Below are positions 29,068 through 37,976 of a stretch of 57,683 bases of DNA, piece by piece. A program made the position numbers and the translations under genes. The DNA is from Isotricha intestinalis (lineage: Eukaryota; Ciliophora; Litostomatea; Vestibuliferida; Isotrichidae), in contig JAJJLU010003538.1 in assembly GCA_023807065.1 (NCBI GenBank), positions 1 to 57,683 on the forward strand. The letters run 5' to 3'. How positions within the stretch are numbered: the stretch's first letter is position 1; every line of letters begins with the position of its first letter. A model generated the notes under the pieces. That model had not been told where the DNA came from and searched no databases. It worked only from the letters and a program-made list of their open reading frames with translations.

Positions 29068-31110
29068 CTAATTTACAGAATACAATCTTCTTTTTTTATT
29101 ATTATCAAAATTATTATCTTCATCAAAATAACTATTAATAATTTCTTTTTTTTTAATTCTTTTAGCATTAACATGAGCATTATTACTACAAGAATACATT
29201 TGATTAGATTTATTGAAAAAATTAGTAGGATAAAAATAATTACTATTATTTTTATAAACATCTTTAATTTTATCACTAAAAAAAGTATCAATGTATTCAT
29301 TAAAATTATAAGCACTTATATATTGATTTCTTCCATCTTTATTACTTTCAAATTCCCATTTTGACATTGTATTCATTCCTATATCATTAATAACTTTATT
29401 TTGATTATTTTTTTTATTAAATTCTTGTTTTTTTTTATTTATATTTTTTGTAGAAAAACTTTTAGGAATTTCAAAGTTATTAAAATCATCAAAATGAAAA
29501 TTTTTTTCATAATTTTGGTTTTGTAATTTTTCATTTATTCTTTTATAAATAACATTAATTTCTCCTGAAGGAGGTCTTAAAGGAAAAATATTTTTAGGAA
29601 TAAAATTATGTTCTTGAGTTGAAGTTGAATCAGTTGATTGATGAGTATTTAAAGAAGATATATTTGATGTTGATTTTATTCTATTTATATCCTTTGAAGT
29701 TTTTGGACGAGTTGAATTTTGTTTTTTAAATTGATTATTTACTTTTGAAATTCCTGTTTTTGGTCTTGTTGTATTAATTTTTATATTTGATGCTAAATTT
29801 ATTTTCTCTACTTTTATATTTAAATTCTCTTTATTTATTATTAATTTATTATTATCATTTGTTTTTTCATATTTATTTATATTATTTTCATTTATTTTTT
29901 TTGTATTATTATTTAATTCTATATTTTCATATTCTTCATTTTCATTTATTGCATTTTCTTCTTCTTTTATTTTATTAAATATTAATAAAGCAGGATCATT
30001 TTTATTATAAGTAGAAATAATTAAACCTTCATTTTTATTATTATTATTATTATTTTCATTATTAATTTTTTTTTTTTTATTTTTCCTTATATAATCAACA
30101 GAAAAATTTTTACCTAAAGAATTACTACTACTTTTCAAATATAATTTTTTTTCTTTAAAATATTCTAAAGATTTATTAGGATGAATTTGATGAAAAACAC
30201 TTTTTAATAAAGGAACAGGATTTCCACTTTTTCCAGCAATAATAACATCTTGTTTATTTAAAATTAAATTATCAGAATTAAGAATTTTACTTAATTTAAT
30301 TTCTCTTTTTTCATTTTCTTTATAAGCTTTTTTAATAGCATATTTTAATTTTGAAGAATTTTGAGTAATTTTAGGTTTTAATAAAGGCATTTTTTTTGCA
30401 AAATCTTTTAAGTCTTCATTATAATAATCACTAAATGTTTGAGAAAAATAAAAAATATCATTTTTATTTCTTTTTGAATAAATACTTAATGGACGAATAC
30501 AATTTCCTATTTTCTTTTTTTTTTTTAATTCTCCTTTATTTAACATATTTAATAAATATTTATTTTCTAAACTTTTTCCTCTTTTATTTATTTTTTTTTC
30601 TTTTTCTGTTTTTATTATTGAAGTTTCATTATTTTGTAAATAATAATTTAAATCATTTTCATTTAAATCGACTAAAACAATAGGAAATTTAAATTCTGTT
30701 TCTTTTGTTTCTTCTTCTTTTTTAATTTTATTATTATTATCATTAATTTTTATATAACTTGAAATTGGCCTTGATTTATTAAAAAGCGTTTTCCAATCAT
30801 ATAAATCTTCATAATTTTTTTCTAATAAATTAATGTTATTCATTTGTTTTTTTTGCTTTTTTATCATATCTATTCTATCTGCTTCTTCTTTAATTAAATT
30901 TTCAAAAGCTTTTTTTTGTTTTCCTTTAGTTAATCCTTCAAAAAAATTTATTTTTTGAATATCATTTGAAACTTCAGAATTTAATGATGATGATTGTGAT
31001 TCTTCTAATGAAGAATTATTATTATTATTTTTTTTATGTTTTAATAATGTGTTTTTTGCTATTCCAGTTTTAGGTCTTATTGGAGTTGTATTTGTTGCTT
31101 CTTCTATCAT
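29068..31110 (-). CDS. RPKTG-motif protein, possible cytoskeletal or ciliary role
   Basis: 680 residues from the ATG at 31110 (an in-frame TTG at 31122 is not credible). It is highly charged and Asn/Lys-rich with no membrane helix. The motif RPKTG or a close variant occurs near the N-terminus (IRPKTGIAKN), twice in the second half (TRPKTGISK, TRPKTSKD), plus related SRPIS and LRPPSG. Short Arg-Pro-x-Thr/Ser motifs of this kind recur in cytoskeletal and ciliary proteins of protists. A more ordered block at about 225-335 includes AGKSGNPVPLLKSVFHQIHPN. Function is not known; the ciliary link is an inference from motif style. The stop is TAG, immediately followed by an in-frame TAA. The gene is convergent with the GTPase gene. 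Confidence 0.7.
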   Translation of the reverse strand: MIEEATNTTPIRPKTGIAKNTLLKHKKNNNNNSSLEESQSSSLNSEVSNDIQKINFFEGLTKGKQKKAFENLIKEEADRIDMIKKQKKQMNNINLLEKNYEDLYDWKTLFNKSRPISSYIKINDNNNKIKKEEETKETEFKFPIVLVDLNENDLNYYLQNNETSIIKTEKEKKINKRGKSLENKYLLNMLNKGELKKKKKIGNCIRPLSIYSKRNKNDIFYFSQTFSDYYNEDLKDFAKKMPLLKPKITQNSSKLKYAIKKAYKENEKREIKLSKILNSDNLILNKQDVIIAGKSGNPVPLLKSVFHQIHPNKSLEYFKEKKLYLKSSSNSLGKNFSVDYIRKNKKKKINNENNNNNNKNEGLIISTYNKNDPALLIFNKIKEEENAINENEEYENIELNNNTKKINENNINKYEKTNDNNKLIINKENLNIKVEKINLASNIKINTTRPKTGISKVNNQFKKQNSTRPKTSKDINRIKSTSNISSLNTHQSTDSTSTQEHNFIPKNIFPLRPPSGEINVIYKRINEKLQNQNYEKNFHFDDFNNFEIPKSFSTKNINKKKQEFNKKNNQNKVINDIGMNTMSKWEFESNKDGRNQYISAYNFNEYIDTFFSDKIKDVYKNNSNYFYPTNFFNKSNQMYSCSNNAHVNAKRIKKKEIINSYFDEDNNFDNNKKRRLYSVN

Positions 31111-31438
31111 TGTTTTTATCAATCAAATTTTTAATTTATATAATTTATTTATTTAATTAATTATGATAATTACTTAATAAATTTTGATTTATTGATGCTT
31201 CTACAAAAAATAGTTCTTTGTTAATTATTCACTAAAATGAAAATTAAATTGAAGAATATTATTGAAATTTCATAAATAATACTTCATTTAATTTAAAACA
31301 TATTATTTTAAATTTAATAAATTCACAGAATCATAAAATAACAATAGATTCAAAGTAATTTAAAAAAAAATATATAATTATTAAATATTATTTAGAAAGT
31401 TACAAACCAATATTAATGATAATTATATTATTACATTA
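31111..31438. other. Intergenic, 328 bp, no gene seen
   Basis: Spacer between the Rab stop and the start of the RPKTG-motif gene on the same strand. It is A/T-rich with no readable feature. Confidence 0.6.
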
Positions 31439-32092
31439 TTAACATTTGAATTTTTTTTTCTTTCCATTATCATTATCTTTAGTTTGTTTTGTTGATTTTA
31501 ATTTAAATAATCCTTTTTTTTTCTTATTATTATTTTCATTAACATTATTATTACCATTATCATTTAAAATATTAATTTGATTAATTAAATCATTAAAAAG
31601 TGGATTAATCCCTTCTCCAGTTTTAGCAGAACATTCATAAAAATTAACATGAAAATTTTCACTAATTTTTTTTCCTTCTTCATAAGAAACAACTCTATTA
31701 TTATTTAAATCACATTTATTTCCAACTAAATAAATAATAATATCATCTTTAATTTCTTCTCTTATTTGTTCAATCCAATTTGAAATATCTTCAAAAGATT
31801 TTTTATCAGTAATAGAATAAACAATAATAATTCCATTTGAACCTCTAAAATAATTTTTTGTTAAGCTTTTATATCTTTCTGTTCCTGCAGTGTCCCATAT
31901 TTGAATATTTGCTTCTTCTCCATTATTTAATTTTATTTTTTTTAAACGATAATCTAATCCTATTGTTGCTATATATCCTTCTGGAAAAAAATCATCCGCG
32001 TATCTTATAAATATACATGACTTTCCTACCATTAAATTCCCTAAAATTAATATTTTATATGTTTTTAATTCTTTATTTTTTGTTTTTTTCAT
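31439..32092 (-). CDS. Rab-family small GTPase with Gln-to-Thr change in switch II
   Basis: 217 residues. P-loop GNLMVGKS (18-25), switch I Thr43 in IATIGLDY, WDTAGTERY (67-74), NKCD (125-128) and SAK are all present. The order and spacing are those of Rab proteins, which direct vesicle traffic; the Rab1/8/10 group looks nearest. The catalytic Gln of WDTAGQE is Thr71, a change that slows GTP hydrolysis in Ras-like proteins. The tail is Asn/Lys-rich and ends in a single terminal Cys (KKKKFKC) in place of the usual CC or CXC, so one geranylgeranyl group at most is expected. Its start is 123 bp from the divergent SIM-protein gene. Confidence 0.93.
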   Translation of the reverse strand: MKKTKNKELKTYKILILGNLMVGKSCIFIRYADDFFPEGYIATIGLDYRLKKIKLNNGEEANIQIWDTAGTERYKSLTKNYFRGSNGIIIVYSITDKKSFEDISNWIEQIREEIKDDIIIYLVGNKCDLNNNRVVSYEEGKKISENFHVNFYECSAKTGEGINPLFNDLINQINILNDNGNNNVNENNNKKKKGLFKLKSTKQTKDNDNGKKKKFKC

Positions 32093-32215
32093 TTTTTTTT
32101 TTTTTATTTTTTATTTTTGGTTTTTTTTTTTGTTATTTTTTCTCATATTTTATATTTATAATTCTTCTAATAATTATCAATTTGAATTTAAGTGACAAAT
32201 AAAAAAAAATAATTA
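32093..32215. promoter_or_regulatory. 123-bp divergent start-to-start spacer
   Basis: Separates the Rab gene (minus) from a plus-strand gene and must hold both promoters. It is T-rich on the left and A-rich on the right, with no defined motif. Confidence 0.4.
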
Positions 32216-33073
32216 ATGAGAAGATCAAATAGAAAAAAAGAAGTAATAGAAATAATAGATAATGATTCTTCAAATGATGATAATAAAATTGAAGAAATAA
32301 ATCATATTTCTTCATCATCATCTTCAAATCAGATTCAAAATGAAAAGAATAATTTTATAAATTTATTAAATAATTCTTCAAATGAAGATCCATTAAAAAT
32401 TCTTGATGCATTTGAAGTTGAATTAAAATTAATCAATCAAAAATTTTATCAATTAAAAAAGGTTTTTATAAAAATATATAAAACAAAACAAAAAAATAAA
32501 AAAAGTAGTTTAATAAATATAAACCAATCACCTTCAGAAAATAAAAATATAGGAAGTAAAAAATCTGAAGAAAGTTTAAATCAAAAAAAATCTTCTTCAA
32601 ATCAAGAAATTTCAAGTAGTTTTACAGAATGTCATCAAAATAATAATTTTAAAGAACAATTTTTTGATTATAAGCAATTTCCAAAAAAAAAAGAAAAAAT
32701 TTTAAATGAATATGAAAAAAAATCTGATATATATAAAAATAATAATAAAGAAAAAGATTGGATTTTTAAAGAAAAAAAAGAAGAAAATTTAAATTCTTCA
32801 ATTAAAGAAAATATAAGTTTAATGGAAAATGAACAAAAAAAAATATCAAATATTGAACATACTGCAGATTCTCTTGAAGATTTATATAATGATGAAATTA
32901 ATACTACTACTATTAAAAGAAATATAGAAAATAAAAATAAAATTACTAATATTGATAAAAATAAAGATATTAAAAATAATGAAATTATTGATTTAAGTGA
33001 TAATGAAGAAGATGAAAATATTTTGGGAAAAAAAAGAAAAAAAAGTGATGAAAAAAGTTTAGAAATAGATTAA
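32216..33073 (+). CDS. Probable nuclear protein with SUMO-interaction-like motifs at both ends
   Basis: 285 residues, Lys/Asn/Ser-rich and mostly disordered. Near the N-terminus is VIEIIDNDSSNDD and near the C-terminus EIIDLSDNEEDE. Both have the hydrophobic core flanked by acidic residues and Ser that defines SUMO-interaction motifs. The second is followed by a basic GKKRKK that could be a nuclear localisation signal. A short helical, Leu/Phe-rich segment lies at about residues 58-90 (ILDAFEVELKLINQKFYQLK). The likely role is a SUMO-binding nuclear factor, but no enzyme domain is present. The next gene on the same strand starts 141 bp downstream. Confidence 0.65.
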   Translation: MRRSNRKKEVIEIIDNDSSNDDNKIEEINHISSSSSSNQIQNEKNNFINLLNNSSNEDPLKILDAFEVELKLINQKFYQLKKVFIKIYKTKQKNKKSSLININQSPSENKNIGSKKSEESLNQKKSSSNQEISSSFTECHQNNNFKEQFFDYKQFPKKKEKILNEYEKKSDIYKNNNKEKDWIFKEKKEENLNSSIKENISLMENEQKKISNIEHTADSLEDLYNDEINTTTIKRNIENKNKITNIDKNKDIKNNEIIDLSDNEEDENILGKKRKKSDEKSLEID

Positions 33074-33214
33074 TATTTTTTTTAATTCAATTAATAAATA
33101 TTTTGTTGTTAAAATTTTCATAAAGATTTATAATAAAATTATAATGTATATATATTCAAAATAATTTTTTTAATTATTCAATATATGATTAATTAATTTT
33201 TCAATAAATTATTA

Positions 33215-35401
33215 ATGAATATAAAATCATTAAAAATAATGAAATGTTTAAGGAAATATTTAATAAAATGTATAAAACATTTTAAAAAAAAATTGACAAG
33301 AGAATCTGATAAAAAAACAACAAATGTAGATTCATATTACTCAGATTCTCCAATAAGAAATGATAAAGAAGAAAAAAAAATTAAAAAAAAAATTGAGGGA
33401 AAAGGAACTGAAAAAAATGAAGAAATATTAAACAAAAATGAAATAAATGATAAAATAAAAGAAGAAGAAGAAAAATCATCAATAGTCCAAGAAGAAAATG
33501 ATTCAAAAGATAAAGAAAAATTAACAAATTCATCATCAGAAAGTTCAATAATAGAAGAAGAAAATCCAATAAATTTAGGAATAAATATTGGATCTTCAAA
33601 AACAGTATATTCAATTTTTGGAAAAATAAATGGAAAATTTCTTACTCATGTTCTTTTAATGAATAATTCTTCAAGAATTATTCCTTCTATTATTTGTTAT
33701 ACTAATACTCATAGATTAATTGGTGATAATTCTATAAATTCTATTAAACAATATTTAGACTCTTCTTATAATAATTTATCAAGATTAATTGGATTTGAAA
33801 ATAATAAATTTATTAATAATGAATTAAAATTCGGTTTTGGAGTTAATGATAATATAAATAATTTTAAATTTTATTGGAAAAACAATAACAATAAATTTGA
33901 AAATAAAAGTGAATATTTAATTTCTGATTTTTTAAGTTTAATAAATGATTATTTTTTCAATAAAAATCAAATTGATTATGATTTTACTTCTTTAAGTGTT
34001 CCTGATTTTTTTACTCAATATCAAAAAAAAATGTTAAAAATTATTTGTAAATCAATAAAATTAAAAAAAATAAAAATTTTTAATGAATCATCTGCAATAA
34101 CAATGTATTATGGTTATGTAAAATATAGAGATTTATTTGTAATTGAAAATAATGAAATTGATATAACAATTGAAAAAAATATTTTATTTATAGATTTAGG
34201 ATATTCAAAAAGTAATATCTTTTTATCCAAATTTAAATATAATCATTTTTCAGTTGAAAAATTATATTGTTTAAGTGAATTTGGAGGAAGAAATTTAGAT
34301 GACAAAATATTTGAATATTGTATAGAACAATTTAAAATAAATAATAGTATAGATAATTTAGAAATAACAGCAAGAATGAAATATAAATTAAATGAAGAAA
34401 TAATAAAATCAAGAAAAAAATTATCATTAAACACAGAAATAAATATTATAGTTGATTCTTTTTATGATGATAAAGATTTAAATATTTATTTAAAAAGAGA
34501 TAAATTTGAAGAATTAATAGAAGATTATTTAAATGAATTTGAAAAAGTAATTCAAATATTTATTGATGATTCAAATATTAAAATAGATTATGTTGAAATG
34601 GCAGGTGAAATAATGAGAATTCCTTCTTTTCAAAAAATAATATCCGATAAAAAATTACCTCTTTCTAAAACTATTATTATTGATGAATGTACTAGTGTTG
34701 GTTCTTCTGTTTTAGGAAGTTATTATAATAAAGGTGATTTCCCTTTATCTCATTTACAAAAATTTTCACATTATAATTATTATAATATTTATTGTATTAT
34801 ATCTAATGATAAATTTATTTTGTTTAAAGAAGGTAAAATCAATGAAAATTTAAGAACAATTAATTTAAAAAAATACATTTCTAACAATAATTTCATTTTT
34901 ATTTCATTTGAAAGTTATAAAAAAGAAAATGATAATGAAATATTTATTGAGAATTTAGGTGAATTTAAAATAAAAATTTTAGAAGATTTTAAAAAATTTA
35001 ATGACCAATTTCCTTTTTTTCAAATTGAAATAGATGAAACTCAAAATTTATGTAATGAAAAAATTATTTTTAATAACAATGAATGTTCAGAAATTATTGA
35101 AAAGGTAAATACAATAATTAATAAAGATGAAGAAAGAAAAATAAAATCTTGTATTGACAATCATATTAAAAAACAAGAAGAATTAGATAAAAATTATGAA
35201 TTGTTTATTAATGAAAAAACTAGAATCACAAAAATTTTATATCGATTAAAAGAAAAAATTAATGATAAAAACTTATTAACAAAAATTAATTTAATTGAAA
35301 GAAAACTTAGAAAAGTTGAAAATAATAGAAATAATGTTTTAAATGAAATTGAAAATGAATTAATTCAAATCGAAAATAATAATTCTGTTTTTAATTTATA
35401 A
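33215..35401 (+). CDS. Divergent Hsp110/Hsp70-superfamily chaperone
   Basis: 728 residues. About 115 residues of charged N-terminal extension (opening with a basic amphipathic stretch) precede an Hsp70-type nucleotide-binding domain: LGINIGSSKT (phosphate 1), NESSAITMYYGYVK (the NEST-like form seen in Hsp110/Sse), FIDLGYSKSNIF (phosphate 2), FGGRNLDDKIFEYC, and MAGEIMRIPSFQKII (adenosine). A shortened substrate-binding region and a helical lid follow. Hsp110 proteins act as nucleotide-exchange factors for Hsp70. The first Asp of the phosphate-1 motif, normal in Hsp70 and Hsp110 (GIDxG), is Asn here, and phosphate-2 lacks the GGGT run, so ATP hydrolysis may be weak. No ER-retention signal is seen, so it is probably cytosolic. 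Confidence 0.82.
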   Translation: MNIKSLKIMKCLRKYLIKCIKHFKKKLTRESDKKTTNVDSYYSDSPIRNDKEEKKIKKKIEGKGTEKNEEILNKNEINDKIKEEEEKSSIVQEENDSKDKEKLTNSSSESSIIEEENPINLGINIGSSKTVYSIFGKINGKFLTHVLLMNNSSRIIPSIICYTNTHRLIGDNSINSIKQYLDSSYNNLSRLIGFENNKFINNELKFGFGVNDNINNFKFYWKNNNNKFENKSEYLISDFLSLINDYFFNKNQIDYDFTSLSVPDFFTQYQKKMLKIICKSIKLKKIKIFNESSAITMYYGYVKYRDLFVIENNEIDITIEKNILFIDLGYSKSNIFLSKFKYNHFSVEKLYCLSEFGGRNLDDKIFEYCIEQFKINNSIDNLEITARMKYKLNEEIIKSRKKLSLNTEINIIVDSFYDDKDLNIYLKRDKFEELIEDYLNEFEKVIQIFIDDSNIKIDYVEMAGEIMRIPSFQKIISDKKLPLSKTIIIDECTSVGSSVLGSYYNKGDFPLSHLQKFSHYNYYNIYCIISNDKFILFKEGKINENLRTINLKKYISNNNFIFISFESYKKENDNEIFIENLGEFKIKILEDFKKFNDQFPFFQIEIDETQNLCNEKIIFNNNECSEIIEKVNTIINKDEERKIKSCIDNHIKKQEELDKNYELFINEKTRITKILYRLKEKINDKNLLTKINLIERKLRKVENNRNNVLNEIENELIQIENNNSVFNL

Positions 35402-36158
35402 ATATTTTGTAAGTAAAATTATTATGAAATTTGTAGAATAAATTTTTTAAAAGAAATTGTATATAAAAATAATGTGAATTAATTTATTGAAGACAAAAAT
35501 AAATGACTTAAGAATAATTTATTTATTTATTTAAATTATATTTAAAAGAATAAAAATAAAATTTCTGTTAAAAAAAAAATATAAAACTTCCAAAAATTCT
35601 TGGAATTTACATTAAATATTAAAAAATTTCTTTTTATTTAAATAAAAGTGAATTTTTATTATAAAAATTCCACAATTATCAATTTTTAAAACAGATAAAA
35701 AAACTTAAAACATATTTCCTTTTGAACAATAATACGAGTTTTAATTAGAAAAACTTTAGAAACTATCATAAATGAATTATTTCCTCATATTATATTTTAG
35801 TATTTTTAACTTTATAATTTTTTTTTTGATTTTTTTTCATATTTATGAAGTTGGGATTTTTATTTTAAGAATATGAAATTATAATTTATTTGAAATACTG
35901 GAATAAAAATTAAAAAAATATTAAAATTAATAATTATAATTTATTTTCTGGAAATAAATTGAAAAATTAATATTCCAAATAAAAATTAATAGAAAATAAC
36001 CAAAAAAATTATTATTTTCTTCTAGAAAAGAAAATTAAAACTTTTAAAAAAACACAAAAAAAAAGAAAACCCAGTTTTTAACCAGTTAAAAATAATAAAT
36101 TTTGGACTTAAATAATTAAATATATCTAAATCTAAAAAATCTTTATTAAAAAAGATTT
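35402..36158. other. Convergent intergenic region, 757 bp, no gene seen
   Basis: Long A/T-rich stretch between two convergent stops. No RNA gene, repeat or coding-like frame seen on either strand. Confidence 0.6.
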
Positions 36159-37163
36159 TTATTTAAAGAATCCTAATTCTTTTAAAGTATCTTCATTTTT
36201 TCTAACATCTTTAGCAACAGATTCAAATAAAGCTTTTTCTTCATTATTTAAATCTAAATTGACGATTTTTTCAACACCATTTCTTCCTACAATAATAGGT
36301 ACTCCAATGGTGATATCTTTCATTCCATATTCTCCATCTAAATAAACAGAGCAAGGGATGATTTTCTTTTGATCTTTAATGATACTTTCAACAAGATGTG
36401 AGATGGAAGCACCAGGAGCAATCCAAGCAGAAGTTCCTAATAATTTAGTGAGAGTAGCTCCACCTACCATAGTAGCTTTAACAATTTCATCAACTTTATC
36501 TTTTGGTAATAATGTATTTACTGGAATTCCTTTATATGTTGCAAATCTTGCTAATGGTATCATAGTCTTATCACCATGTCCTCCTATTACTAATCCATGA
36601 ACATCATTATGATTACAATTTAATGCTCTACTTAAATAATATTTAAATCTACTTGAATCTAATAATCCACCCATTCCTATTACTCGATTTCTTGGAAGAC
36701 CTGATAATTTTAATGTTAAATGAGTCATTGCATCCATTGGATTAGCAACAACAATAAAAATTGCATCGGGTGAATGTTTAAGTAGATTTTCAACAACGCT
36801 TTTAACAATACCTGCATTAACACCTAATAATTCTTCTCTAGTCATTCCTGGTTTTCTTGGAATTCCACTTGTAATAACAACAACATCAGAATTTGCTGTT
36901 TTTGAATAGTCATTTGTTACTCCTGTTACTATGGTATCAAAGTTATTTAATTGAGATGTCTGCATTATATCCATTGCTTTTCCTTCAGCTAAACCTTCCT
37001 TTATGTCTATTAATACCACTTCTGATGCCACTTCATTCAATGCTAATACGTTAGCTGCTGTTGCTCCCACGTTTCCTGCTCCGACTACTGTCACTTTAGT
37101 TGAACGGTATACACAGTTTGCTAAGAGAATTAAAAGGGAGAGGGTAAGGTACTTTATTGACAT
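36159..37163 (-). CDS. mdh: Malate dehydrogenase, bacterial type, with N-terminal signal-like segment
   Basis: 334 residues. It interconverts malate and oxaloacetate with NAD. The Rossmann motif GAGNVG is at 28-33, the NAD-selecting Asp in VLIDIK at about 53, substrate Arg103 and Arg109 in IPRKPGMTR (the Arg pair of malate, not lactate, enzymes), Arg172 in DSSR, and catalytic His196 in GGHGDK. The core closely resembles the short LDH-like MDH of Bacteroidota, which begins directly at KVTVVGAG. Here about 22 extra residues (MSIKYLTLSLLILLANCVYR) form a signal-peptide-like hydrophobic segment, and there is no other Met at which the core could start. The gene is GC-richer than its neighbours. 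A secretory or organelle location is inferred; bacterial transfer is likely. Confidence 0.93.
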   Translation of the reverse strand: MSIKYLTLSLLILLANCVYRSTKVTVVGAGNVGATAANVLALNEVASEVVLIDIKEGLAEGKAMDIMQTSQLNNFDTIVTGVTNDYSKTANSDVVVITSGIPRKPGMTREELLGVNAGIVKSVVENLLKHSPDAIFIVVANPMDAMTHLTLKLSGLPRNRVIGMGGLLDSSRFKYYLSRALNCNHNDVHGLVIGGHGDKTMIPLARFATYKGIPVNTLLPKDKVDEIVKATMVGGATLTKLLGTSAWIAPGASISHLVESIIKDQKKIIPCSVYLDGEYGMKDITIGVPIIVGRNGVEKIVNLDLNNEEKALFESVAKDVRKNEDTLKELGFFK

Positions 37164-37976
37164 TTTTTTTTTATATTTTATAAATTTTTACTTTTTGGAT
37201 TTTATTTCAATGTGTGTGTTTATATATTTTTTTTTCAAAAAAAGGAAAAATTTTTTTTTGAGTTTTTTTGAAGGGAAATGTAATGAATTTTTAAGAATTT
37301 AATAAATGGGTTCATAAATACTATTTTAATGGTTTTAAAAATAATATCATCTTAATCAAAAAAAATATAAAAATTTTTTTTCGTTCTGCTTTTAATTTTT
37401 TCCCTTCCAATTAATAAATTTTTGGTTTATTTTAATAGAACATTCATAAATGATTTGAAATTATTCTCAAAAAAAATTATTTTCAAAATGATTTTTTTGT
37501 TTAAATAAAATCTCTTCTAATGATTTAATGCTTAATTTCTTTTTTGTACTGTAAAAAATAATTTATGATTTAATATTAATTTATATTTGAAAATATTTAA
37601 TAAATTATCATTTATTTTTCTTTATTGGCAAATTAATTTAATTTAAATAAAAAAATTATCAAATTGAATATGTTTCATATTTTTTTACTTGAAATAGTTT
37701 TTCTTAATTAAGATTCAAATGATAAAAATTTGATTTCCACTCAATAAATAAAAATAAAAACAAAAATAATTTCAATAAATTATAACAAATATATTATCAT
37801 CGTTTTGGAGTGTATAATGTCGATTTAAAATATTTAAAAAAAAATTTATAAAATTAAATAAAATTTTATTATACTTTCTATTATATGAAATATTGAAAAA
37901 TTCATTTATAAATTTACTTTATATTATTTTTAAAAAAATACTTTCAAAATAATTATATAAGCATAATAAAGATAAT
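37164..37976. other. Intergenic, 813 bp, no gene seen
   Basis: Spacer upstream of the malate dehydrogenase gene and downstream of the PAS-membrane gene, both minus. It is T/A-rich, and only short frames without motifs are present. Confidence 0.6.
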
